A DNA stretch of 64,000 bases. It comes from Tubulanus polymorphus. Its lineage: Eukaryota > Nemertea > Palaeonemertea > Tubulaniformes > Tubulanidae. The translations under genes and the position numbers were made by a program. Under the pieces are notes generated by a model. It did not search any database. It worked only from the letters and a program-made list of their open reading frames with translations, and was not told the DNA's origin. The stretch lies in the NCBI RefSeq assembly GCF_964204645.1, contig NC_134030.1:12584278-12648277 (forward strand). The letters run 5' to 3'. The number at the start of each line of letters is the position of its first letter. Positions within the stretch are counted from its first letter, which is position 1. Positions 46,801 to 58,800 of the stretch are shown here, in pieces.

Positions 46801-49800
46801 CGTTCAGAGAAATCTGCTGAGCCATTTAAACAATCCATCATTGATACCGTGTCCGAATAGCTTGTTTAGTAATCGCTGATGTTGTACCTTATCAAATGCT
46901 TTTTCAAAATCCATAAATACTAGTAGGCTTAACAGTTGATTTTCTAGAGTCAAATAACTATCTGGTCCAGTCATACATGGTATTTCTGTTGAGTACTGTA
47001 CCCTTTCCTATGGTTTTTGCCAATATTTTCTAAATTTGGATTGATCGCCAATAGTTTTTCTATATGACCCGGCCCTGCGGTATTGCATTTAGCCACCGGC
47101 GAAATCCGCCATCTTTTTTCTTGGCGTTCTTGTATATGAACGCGTTGGATTTTTTTGCCAAAAAATCAAAGGGATTACGAAGTTAAGGGAGTTTTCACTC
47201 TCATAACGGTGAGTCCGTTCGGTTTGGGGGCTATCCCTTGTTTCTTTTTTCCCGGAATAATTTAACTAAATTAATTTAATTTAATTGAATTGAATTCATT
47301 ATTGTGACCGATTTATTGAATAATTATGCCGCCCCCTCCTAAGGGTCAGCATCGTGGCGGTGAGGGATGTGGGCATTAATTCGGTGCCTGTGATGACCAC
47401 GTTTCGTGTGCGTCGTGCAGGCATAAATCAGGCCAAATCTGTTCAAGGAGTAATCCTTGCAAGATTTGCGAGGTTTGGTCCAAGGACCTTTGGATTCCGG
47501 CCGATAAGGCTCGGAAACTGAGAGATCGTCGTGCCAACCGACGTCTCTAATTAGGGTTTCTGCTGCCTCGGCAGAAACCCTATTGGATTCCTGCTGATTA
47601 TTATTTTAACATATTTTCCACTGAGTTTCGTCACATAAAAATCATCTTCTATTAGATTTCACTACTAACAACTTTGAAACGAAATGTTAAACTCTGATAA
47701 TAATATAACAGTCGCTTTCTGTGCGTAGTTTCTATGGATGTACTGTGCTTCCTATTTTAAACTTGAAGTTACTTAAAGATAACACCGGTGGAAATAGCAA
47801 TCATCAATCATGGCGCGCAAACTGGCTCGAACCTGAAAGTTTGTGACGTCATTTCATATATGAATAAAGAAGGAAGGCTCCGAGAATATCCAAATCACAG
47901 GTTACTGTGAATAACTGGGTTTCGACCATTCACAAGTTAAAAATGTACTTCCTTGTTTGTGAAGTAAGTTTATTCATACTGTTATTAAAAGCAGTTCCTT
48001 TTAAACATTCTATAATAGTATAGTTTTGTTCGTGGATATCAATACTTCGAAAAATCACCAGCGGTTTATTTATTTACTGTACCGGCACGCGTTTTCTTAA
48101 TTGAATTGAATTGGTCCGGTCCAAAAGGCGGGTCATACTAGTTAGCGTCAGAAAATGTCAGCGTCGGTGATACCTTGTTATCGTCGATATTAAACGGTCT
48201 AAAGTCAGTCTATACATCACATACATTACAAATTGGAGGTCCCTTGTATATCACATCGCAGCGGCGATGGTAATGTCATAGAAGAACAAAGTCAGTTGAA
48301 AATACCTACCCACTGCACCGATAAAGAATGATTGCTAGCCAGAGACCATGTGACAGTCAGTAATGGGGAGTGATGGCACCGTTCCTGATTATGTTTTTCT
48401 AATGGTTATTGGACGTCAATTTCATATGTGAATTGTAGTCCCCATCTGATCGCTTGACTTGTCAGACTGACTTGTCACTCCTCTACTAATAGTTACACTA
48501 TAAGGCCTTCCCTCCTGCATAGTTTACCCTATTATAGGCCAAATTTGTGCTTTGGGCCTAATTTGGTTTTCTTATCTAGTCGACTTTTTTTCGGAACTAA
48601 TAATAACCGAATATGCGCTTAAACTGTCACTAGGGAATGGTAAAAACACCGTAGCTTCGTTCTTCTCGATGTTATTTCTCCCAAAACCTGGCACATTAGT
48701 ACTTTGTGTGTAGTAGCACATGCGCATAGTAGCACATGTGGGTCAACATATCCATGTTGTGAGTTGACCCCTAGGTGGCACTCATTCAAAAAAACGGAAT
48801 GTAATGAACTGATTTCGGGTGAAATCTTTGCTCGCATCCCTGAATGACATCCTATCCAGAAAGGCAGAAACCCGTTATCGCTGCTTGCAGCTAAATTTCT
48901 ATTTCTTATCGTATAGCATAGCGGTCGCCGATCGTACTGGCACGGTCTGCTTCCCAACTCCGTTCACCGGGGAGGAACACTGGTTAACCGGCACCGGTCT
49001 CTGGTCAATCACCGGTCGCTGGTCGTTCAACGGTTCAGCCGGTTCGTTCGGTTCAGACTATATGTTCTGAACCGAGCGCGCGCCAAGGTAGTCAAGATAC
49101 CGGCCCTGGTTCGGTCGGTACCGGTCCGGTTCGGGCACCAGTCCGGTCCAGACGTCACCTGGTTCTAAACTTCCGGTTCTTACATCGTCTGATTCTGATC
49201 GTCGCTCTGGGAAATTATGGGGTGAATGTCACCCTGGAACGTTTTCGTTTCCCCCTCCAGAACGGGGTATGAAATCTGGAAAATATTTTAGTTCAACCGA
49301 TCCACCTTTGGTGCATTTCGCTCGGCGTATTATGCAACTCCAGGTGCTGTGGATCATAGTCATAGCTGCCTGGATGCTGATTATACTTTGATCAGCCCGG
49401 ATACTGTTTCAGCACAGTCGGGTATTCGTTTGCCTAAGTCCAGTTTAGTGGCCATGACGTCAATCCTGACAATCTTACCAGGGTTGGTTCGTTTCAGGAT
49501 ATGGCACTTTAGGTTTTGACGGGTGAGCTTCGCGAAACTCTCGCCGCCGTCCATGCGGGCTCCGACCCAGAGTCAGTTGCCCTAAAACTAGAGGGAATGG
49601 ATCGGATTATCCAATGTTTGGCTCGGTCTGTTTCACATGTAGGCTAATCTTGTGTTAGCTTCCCGTCAGTCAGTTATGGACTCCAGTTCCAATGCTCGTC
49701 TACCAGACATGGTGTCCAATTCTTTGCTGAGAGCTCCATTGGGGACGTCTTCACGTCTCCTCTCCGATTGGTGCGCTCCAGTTTCCGCCGAGCTCAGGAA

Positions 49801-52800
49801 GATTCGGGAGGTCCAGAACAAGTCCACCGTCCGAACTCCATGGAAAAAGCGTTCGGGTCCGACGCCAGCAGCGCAAGGTTCGGCACGGACACATATAGGA
49901 CCAACTCAAACTTCAGCGCTTTCTCAGGCGGCTATGGATGCTGGTTGGCGAACTAGCGCACAGCTTCAACAATCGCGTCAAGCCTCGTCTCGTCTGGTCG
50001 TAACAGTTCCGGTTCGTATCGGGGCAAGGGGAAGCCTCCAAAAAGGAGCTCTTTCGGAAAAACTCGAAGTGAATTCTCGGGACTGGTCCGACCTTTACGG
50101 AGATGGTTGGCCCTCCCGGGTCGTCTCTCGTGGCTACCGTCTCCGTTTCCTAAGGCGTCCGCGGCTGACGAGGTCACCTCCCGACATGCGACCAAAACCG
50201 GGTTAGAAGGCCTTAATCTCTCCGGCTCTCAAGGAATTGGCCGAGAAGGGAGCGATAGAACCAGTTTGCAACGAAACTTCTCCCGGCTGGTTTTCTCGAA
50301 TATTCATGGTACCAAAATCCACAGGGGGTCAACTGATGGTGATAGATCTGTCATCCCTCAATCGGCACCTAGACATTCCAAGGTTCCGGATGACCAAACC
50401 CAAGGATGTGATTCAAGGGCTCCGTCCGGGTCAATGGGCGGCTTCATTGGACCTGAAAGATGCTTACTTTCAGGTTCCAATTCACCCAAAATCTCTGCGA
50501 TTTCTCAGGATAAAGTGGAAAGGCCACCAGTTCCAATTCAGGTCTCTTCCATTTGGCCTCAGTACGGCCACGTGGCTTTTCACCAAGTTGGTCAAGTCCG
50601 TTCAGAAGGTACTTCAGTCAAGGGGTGTTTGACTGTTTGTTTATCTCGACGACTGGTTAATAGTCGCGAACTCGGCTCAAGAATGTCGGGAGGCAATGAC
50701 CTTAGTCTTGGACTTAGTCCATCAGCTAGGGTTCCGCGTAAGCAGGGAAAAATCTCAGTTGACGCTGGCCCAACAGTTCACTTATCTCGGCATGTACTTC
50801 GATCTCCGAATCGGCAAAGTCTTTCCGTCTACGGCTCGAGTAGCCAAACATCAAGAAGCTGTAGCGGGAGTGCCCACAACCCCGAGAACAGCTCGTTACT
50901 GGTCACGGCTTCTAGGCTCCATCAGCTCCATGGGTCTGGTGGTGCCCTTAGGCCGCCTCAGAAGCAGGCGCTTGCAATATTGGAAGGTCTTCTGGTCTCA
51001 GTCGAAGGGCAACTGGGAGACCTTGATTCCCGTACCTCCAACCGATCTAACTCCAGATCTTCATTGGTGGGTGACAACTACGAATCTTCAGCGCCGGGTA
51101 TCACTAGCTCCGTTAGAGGCTCTAGTTCGTGTATTCATGGATGCCAGTCACCAAGGGTGGGGGGCACATCTGGAGAACCGAGTCAAAGCCGGGAGGTGGT
51201 CTCGCTACGAGGCCACCAACCACATAAATATCCTGGAAATGCTGGCCATGTGGAAGGGCCTGAAGTTCTTTCACAGGAGAGTGGAGGGCCACCATGTTTG
51301 GTTAGCCACGGACAATTCAACGGTGAGGGGTTACCTTCAGAATCAAGGGGGCACTCACTCAGAAATCCTCACGGATCTGTCAGCCAAAATTCTTCTTTGG
51401 TGCCAGACAAAGGGCGTTTCCCTGACTTTGGCACATTTAGCAGGGAAAAGGAATGTGATGGCCGATGCTCTTTCTCGTCGAGGTCAGGCTATTGCAACAG
51501 AATGGGTTCTCCACCAAGAAGTAGCCAATCGAATTCGAGACATGTTTGGCAATCTGCTGGATCTGTTTGCCACCCGGTTCAATCGGAGGTGTCCTCTGTT
51601 TGTCTCCAGACGCGGAAGCGTGGGGGGGTCGATGCCTTCTCTCTGGACTGGTCGGGGATGCATGCGTATGCGTTCCCGCCCACACCAGTCCTCCTGTGCT
51701 TGCTGGATCATATAGAGAGATCAGTCAATTGCAACATAGTTCTGGTAGCACCATGTTGGCCGGCTCAGAAATGGTTCCTACCACTTCTCAACCTACTGTG
51801 CGACAACCCCAGGATTCTTCCGAATTTCCCATCACTTCTGTCTCAGGGGAACTTTCGGCATCATCCAAACAGCCAGTGGTTAAATCTGCTGGCCTGGCCA
51901 TTGTCTAGCGATCCTTGTCAGCTTCAGGCTTTTCGGAACAGACTGCCTCTTTTATCGGAGGATCTAAGCGGCCATCAACAAGTACCATTTACGATGCCAA
52001 ATGGGGTTATTTTGCGGATTGGTGTGCTGCAGGGGATATTGATCCATGGCACCCTCTGTAGCTCAATTGGCAGATTTTTTACTGCATCTATTTGTAGTAA
52101 AAGGTTTGTAGGTTATAACTATTAAAGGTTACCGCTCCGCGATTTCTCATACATCGCGTGCTTCTGGACGGCCAAATGTAACAGGGGATCATCGAATATC
52201 CCAGCTTGTTGCAGGGTTTTCCCGGCCTTGGGTACCGAGGAGAGTTCCACCATGGGATATGTCTGTAATTTTGAAGAAGTTAATGGAGGCTCCATTTGAA
52301 CCTCTTTCGGCAGCGTAATTTTGCGAATTTTTCAAAGAAGACTGTATTTTTGCTGTTCTTGGCTTGCTCAGCCCGTCGCTCTGAGATTCATGCACTTTCA
52401 GTGCGACAAGGTCATATTGTCTTCGGGCCAGCGAAGGAATTTGTTTCGCTGCGGCCTGTTTTCGAGTTTTTGGCAAAGAACCAACGGCCAGGCTCGGTTG
52501 GTCGTCAATGACGAATTGAAGCCCTAAAACGTCGAGTGGAACCAAGTCTTCTGGACAGGACATTAAGTCCTGTAAGGGCGTTGTGTTTCTATTTAGATCG
52601 CTCTGGTCCACGAAGGGGTTAAGAGCGGTTATTTATTCCGCTGCTGGGTCACCTGAAGGGTGATATTTCTCGGGACACAGTGGCCCGATGGGTCTCTTCA
52701 CTGATTAAGGACATTTTATTGAAGGAGAATCTTTCCTCGGAGGGAGATGTTTCTCATCAAGTGAGGTCTATGGCTACTTCCTGCGCAGCCTTTTCAGGTG

Positions 52801-55800
52801 CTCTGTTGGAAGAAGTCTGTCGGGCTGCCTTTTGTAATTCTCCATCGACATTCACATCATTTTATATACGGGATGTTTCAGGCCAGTTAGGCTCATTAGC
52901 GTCACTCGGTCCTGTTGTTATGGCTCAAGGTGTCCGTTCTTTTGGATCGGACTCTTTAGCGTAGAATTTTTATGTTTGCATTATCAGGATCACAAGGGGT
53001 CTATCCATGTACATAGTTTGAGCTCATATCTGCAAGTATTAATTTTGCAAAGTTCAGGGGGCCCCTGAGCTGGACGGACTCACTGTGGCCAACCGGTCTT
53101 CCCTGTGCTACAGTGCTCCATTCCGTGCTTGGGTAAGTGCTCTCTTTTTTCCCTCTTACCTTGCGTTTGAGCGGTGGTTTTTCTATCTACCTTTCCCACC
53201 AGTCTAGCAAAAACCATAGGAAAGGGTACAGTACTCGACGGAAATATTACAATTTTTGGAACTAAAATTTGTATTTCCGAGTAGTACTTACCCTTTTCTA
53301 TGGTGGGAATCCTGCCCACCTGCCCCGCATAGCTGCATTTTTGGGTCTGCTGTGACGTAAAAAGATGGTGGATTTCGCCGGTGGTTAAATGCAATACCGC
53401 ATTGGCGATCAATGCAAATTTAGAAAATATTGGCAAAAACCATAGGAAAGGGTATGTACTGCTCGGAAATACAAATTTTAGTTCCAAAAATTATAATTTC
53501 AAAGTACCATAGGCCTAATTGACTGTTTATCTACTGTCCTTTTATAACACCGTGTTGATGGATGAACAGGATTCTAAATTCCCTTCATTTTCATGGCATG
53601 GTTTGGCTGCATCGCGTACATGCGATCGTGGTCGACACATTATCCAGACAAGATCAAGAATACGAATAAGGATGTGCAGAAAACCCGTTATTGCTGCTTT
53701 GCAGCTATAATTTAGAACTCTCGTTGCACGCCAACAAATGGGGTAACATATCTTATGAATCATGAAGCTTTACTTTGCGTACACTACAGATGTAGTCTCA
53801 TAGAGATTACCTATTGTCTTTTGTAACCCACGATTGGAAGAAAAGCCTGTCAGAAGAGAATTCATTTGGAACTGGACGGTTCTGTGTTTCTGATATGTGG
53901 AATGCAAATTTGCTGCAATCATACGGTGTTAGATTGTTGAATTGAGTGATGGGCTATCCATCGAAAATGTCGTAGATATTCTTCAAACAATTGCCGAAAC
54001 CATTCGTCAATCAATATCACATGGACATCTACTTTATCATAGACAGCAACAAAATAATTGGATCAATTAAACCATGCAAAAATCTTTTGTCTATCTTATT
54101 TACCTACTGTATTTTCTGGCCAGTGAGTTGCCAATAATCCCTACCAATAAAGCCGCATGCGCTTTTTAGCCAAAAATATATGGATTTCTTTAAGCTTCAC
54201 CCAATAGGCCGAGGCCCTTTAACAGAGTGTGTAATTCACTGATTTGTCAATTAGTCTTAATTGACGATCTAAGTGGGCTATATACACAGACTACATGTCT
54301 ACAACTTATATGTGTATATGTATATATTAATGTATTACACAAAAAGCTCACCAATGATGCGTGTATGTAAAAATGTATAACATTGCTGTTTTGAGGTGAT
54401 GAAACAAAACCATGTAACAAAATAGTTAAAGATTATTAGTAGTAAATTAACCTAAAATTGATATGGACCGCTGTTCTTGATTTATACAATCTTTTGGAGC
54501 ATTACGGTGACAGATCGAAAGTGATTTTTAGGTGAGATCGAATCAAATAAGCTGATCATGATATTTTGGGGTTAAAAAATCTAAGGCTAAAAAATCAGCA
54601 TATTGGCCGGAAAATACGGTATTTTATCTCAATCATTTGCCACTGGTCTACCTCATTGAAATATGCACCATATTTTAACTAGCAAATTTTAAATGCTTTA
54701 TCATGGTTAGTGTGCGTCTGACTATAGTTTTCATATTCTTTTCCTATGTAGATTGTGTTTGATGGTATCCTCATTTCACCAGCTGAGCTAATGGTGAGTT
54801 GTTTTGTTGTTTCGATATGTTTTCCATGTTATACCCTTATTCAGTCTTGTATAAAGAAAACCTTATTTGTATTAGTATGTACCAAAAGTACCTCAACATT
54901 ATCGAAGGGAATCTGTACAAGTTGGTGCTTTCTCAACGCTGACTGACCACATCCGAAACCATGAACCATATCCACCATTGTCTGAAGTTATCAGAGACAA
55001 TGTTGATGGTAATTCAGACTCATACTTAGAAAAAGTTGCCAGGAGGAAAACGAAAGTGAAGAAAAAAGCTCGTAAAATTGCTATATGTGATTTAGAGTCC
55101 AGCACTGAATATTGCTCATCATCAAAGGAAAGCTCAAGAGGTAAACACAATGATTAAATCAAATTTTCAGGCCACCTGTGGACAGCTCTTTGTTGCAACT
55201 ATTTCAGCAAATTTAACTTAATTGTTGCTAGTTGACAGGCTTTGTCAATGTTCAACTGTATAACATATTCATTTGTGTTTGCTTGCGTGTTATTACCATC
55301 TCCTGGTAGGGGGAAACATATTTTCTGCAGTGTGCACCATCCCCTTGAGACCTTTGTAGGGTGATACAGCGTGCAATTCTTGATTGGTTTTTTGGTATTC
55401 CTTTGTTAGCTATAGTGGAGTTGGCATTAAGCCAATTATGTAAAATCATGTTGCGTTGTTTTATGTGTCTATGTATTTCATTGGTATTCCGCCTTAAGAA
55501 TAAATGATGCGATTGGAGACACGCGAAACCTCTGACATGGTCGGCTTCATTAAAATTCCTTAAAAAAAAGTTCCTGTTCTTGGATCTGGCGTATAAAATT
55601 GCAATGCCCTTGATAGGGGGCGTTGTTTCTTCAAGTGAATGTGATTGGCTGTTCTTACGATATATTGGAATACAATATTGAAATTGTTAGATTGTTGAGC
55701 ATTTGAAACCACTTCCCAAGTGGGCATGGTGTCCCTGGACCCCTAGTTTATCGTGCAACTGAGCATGTATTCATACAAATAATGCATTCAAGTATGATCC

Positions 55801-58800
55801 AATCTCCAGTTCCTAGGATGTTGAATTTTGGAAAAAACGGGGAGCAGTGTTTGAAGGCTGGTATTTGTTTTTATATATGGTGTATCGTATAGAGCTTAAG
55901 GACTTAATTGGTCTTGTGTTAATTGCATTCAATATGGCAGATTGGCGGCACTTATTTTAGATCATTGCGCACTTTGTTTCTTGTAGCCGCCACTCCAGTG
56001 ATAAATGATGGAGAGTATCTAGGCACTCGTGAACAGTACGAGACATCAAGAAAACAACTTGGTCCACGGTGGTTAGTTGCAATCAATGTGCACAAAAATC
56101 ATGATCCTGACAGTGATTCAATGACTGCTACAAATGAATCATCCAATACACCTCAGCCCATTGAAAGACCCGATGATGATTACTACATGAATGACACGAT
56201 GGATAACAATCTATCTAAAATGGTATGATTTATTTCTTCAGTGACCAAATTTATTAAATATTACACCATTGATATCATCTTTGTCGGATTCTTTGCTTGT
56301 TATTTGTTCATAATATATTACATTGAAGACTGGTGAAGGGAAATGCCATGATATGAAAAACCTTCAAGACCATAGCAATACTTTAGACCCTGCGAGATTG
56401 GAATGGCAACAACCGGAAAACATCGAAGAGGGTAAGTCTAGCTGAGTTCTTTCAAGAGTGATTTTTGACTTCTTCAACTATAGTCAACGAATTCTTTATA
56501 ATGGTCTGGAGACCTTTCCGGAAATAACTTGCTCACAAAATGCCGTGCACGTAAACTCGTCTTTTGTACTTTGTACCGTACACTTTCGTTATGGGATAAG
56601 TGCCATTTAAAACGTTACCAAACAAAGGTAAAACGGTGAGAAGATGAAACTATGTTTCCAGTTATGCAGTAATTAGCAGTCAAAGTTCGGTATTTTTTCA
56701 CAAATATATGTTCCATCCGGAAAATGAATACATCATTCTGTGAAGATCACGTGTGCTCTTTCAGCTAATCACTGCTCTTCTACGGGGTAGGCCGCGGCCT
56801 GCATGATCGCGCTTGTGACGTCATCGTGAGAAAGCTGCGCTCTGATTGGTTGTTGAGGGAATACCCTCAACAGCTGGGGTATTCCCCAAACAGCCAGTTT
56901 AACAAGAAATTGCTAGGGATAGACGCCATTTTGACGTCTTGGGTAAGTGAAGTTCATGTTTTTTGCTGAATATGGTAGAATTATCTAATGTAGTGTAAGA
57001 ATCCAGTTAAGTATGGCAATGCTGGGTCCAATGTTGATGGAATTCTGACTTTGATTTATTCCTTCAATGTCTTAAGCACGCAAAATATTACGTCGAAAAG
57101 TAAATTAAACAACCTGACAACTGTGGTATTAGCTGGTGTTTTCTGTCGATTTCTACCGACAAACCGTCATTTACCTAGGTTAATGATTAACGGAGCTACA
57201 TTGCATCGATATCAAAGTATGCAGCATAATTTTTAGTTGCAGGTGATTTATTCTCAACCGCATAAGTGTGCCCTTCTAATAATTATTACCTATCAAATTC
57301 AAATTTCAACTTAATTTATCTCGCCTTGGAGACAATATGCTCTCAGTAGAATATTTCCATTTTTTTCAGATTCATTGTTCTCAATCTCTGCTTCAGGATT
57401 CCTGCTTAGGTGAGTTTTTTTCAGTATTTTTGTCATTTCAATGTTGGACGGGGGCAAGTTATTGTGACAGTTGTCGTAGACTTGTATGGGGTTGGGGGAT
57501 GAATGAAAATGGCTTGGCCGGGCGGGAGCGTCTACCCAAATTTTTCTTAGGTCTTGACTTGACATTTTTGTGGCAACCAACGCCAACGGTTACTAGATCA
57601 TGGGGTTTTCCATGGCCGGCCTAATAGATATCCTAACTTGACAAGCCCTGACAGTGTATTGAATGCTTTTTATTTGTGTTTTGATTAGGCAGAAACTAAA
57701 TTGGTACATATCTATTGTTTCAGATTTGTCAAATTGATGTTGAATGATACGTACAATCCCTATCTACACGAGACAGTGGTTTCTATTCGTCTATACTTCA
57801 GCAAACACTGCTTTCCTCGGAATAGCTTCAAAATCAATGCTCCACCGGAGTAAAGGCATTTTTAACAACACTAAATGTCCATCATAATTGTTGTATACAT
57901 TTCATCTATCTTCTACATTCTTTTAATGTTTAAATGTTTACGTGTAATAGCTCTTTGTTTCTTGAGCCAGTTTGTCTGTGTCTAACGCGTTAATTGTTGT
58001 TTGTCTCACTGTCATGTCACTACTCGTCACCTTTGTTTTTGTATCATTTTCCATGTCTCAACCTGTCTCTTATCTCAATGTATATAAACAGTTTGTGTGT
58101 AAAAATAAATCAGTTCCAGTTTTGGTATTCCAAGCTGTTAGTTAAATCTCACTCTCTTCGCTCTGTTCCGGATTTCCGACGTCGACCATTCTTCACGAAT
58201 AGGATCGAAAATAGCTTTGCTAAATTGGTGGATTCTGCCCGGGTTCTCCACCAATTTAGCAAAGCTATTTTCGCTATTTTTTGCTATTACACGTAAACAT
58301 TTAAACATTAAAGGAATATAGAATATAGATGAAATGTATACAACAATTATGATGGGCATTTAGTGTTGTTAAACATTTCTTATCTCAGTGTTGCCAGACT
58401 TCCGGAAATTTCCGGAGTTCCGGAAATCGAAACTTTCAAAAAAAAATCCGGATATTTTCTTCTCCTTACTGCGCGAAAATGCCGTTAATTTTTATTAGAA
58501 CGGCCACCCATACGCATTCGCTGTGATGATTGCACCACCACCAATCGTCATGACGACGCCGCGCAGCTCTGCGGTCGAGCGGCTTTTGTGTAAGTATACA
58601 GAGTAGTGCTTATAACTTTATTGATTTTATACTCGAATGTGTATTGTAAAATTTTGGAGTTCAATAAACTTCTGTACTGTAACCACGACTTGACTTGCTG
58701 ATGCGCCGCGCTTGTATTAGATCATCTTTATCAGAGCATTCATAGGTACGTCCCTTCAAGTTACACATCTATGATCATCTATATAGGCTTAGGCCTAAAC

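Larger units (their letters stand above)
46991..53508 (+). mobile_element. DIRS-type tyrosine-recombinase retrotransposon, nearly full length, defective
   Basis: Parts in order: left inverted terminus, Gag-like start, nested insertion, Gag remainder, reverse transcriptase plus RNase H, tyrosine recombinase, internal complementary region, right inverted terminus. DIRS elements copy themselves through RNA, make a circular DNA using the complementary region, and integrate with a tyrosine recombinase rather than an integrase; they leave no target duplication. All domains are here but broken by at least four in-frame stops and several frameshifts, so this copy is dead. A methyltransferase-like domain seen in some relatives was not identified. 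It lies in intron 6 of STK11IP, in the same orientation. Confidence 0.9.

Noticed and set aside
48619-49070. Open frames at 48619-48957 and 48819-49070
   Set aside because: They span the junction of a repeat and DIRS Gag debris and show no coherent domain.
50107-52125. Single 672-residue frame in the DIRS element
   Set aside because: Mostly an out-of-frame shadow of the reverse transcriptase/RNase H gene; only its last third after about 51620 carries real coding (DAFSLDWSG) through a frameshift.
57311-57624. Frames on both strands in STK11IP intron 10
   Set aside because: No homology, no splice support, and they overlap each other.
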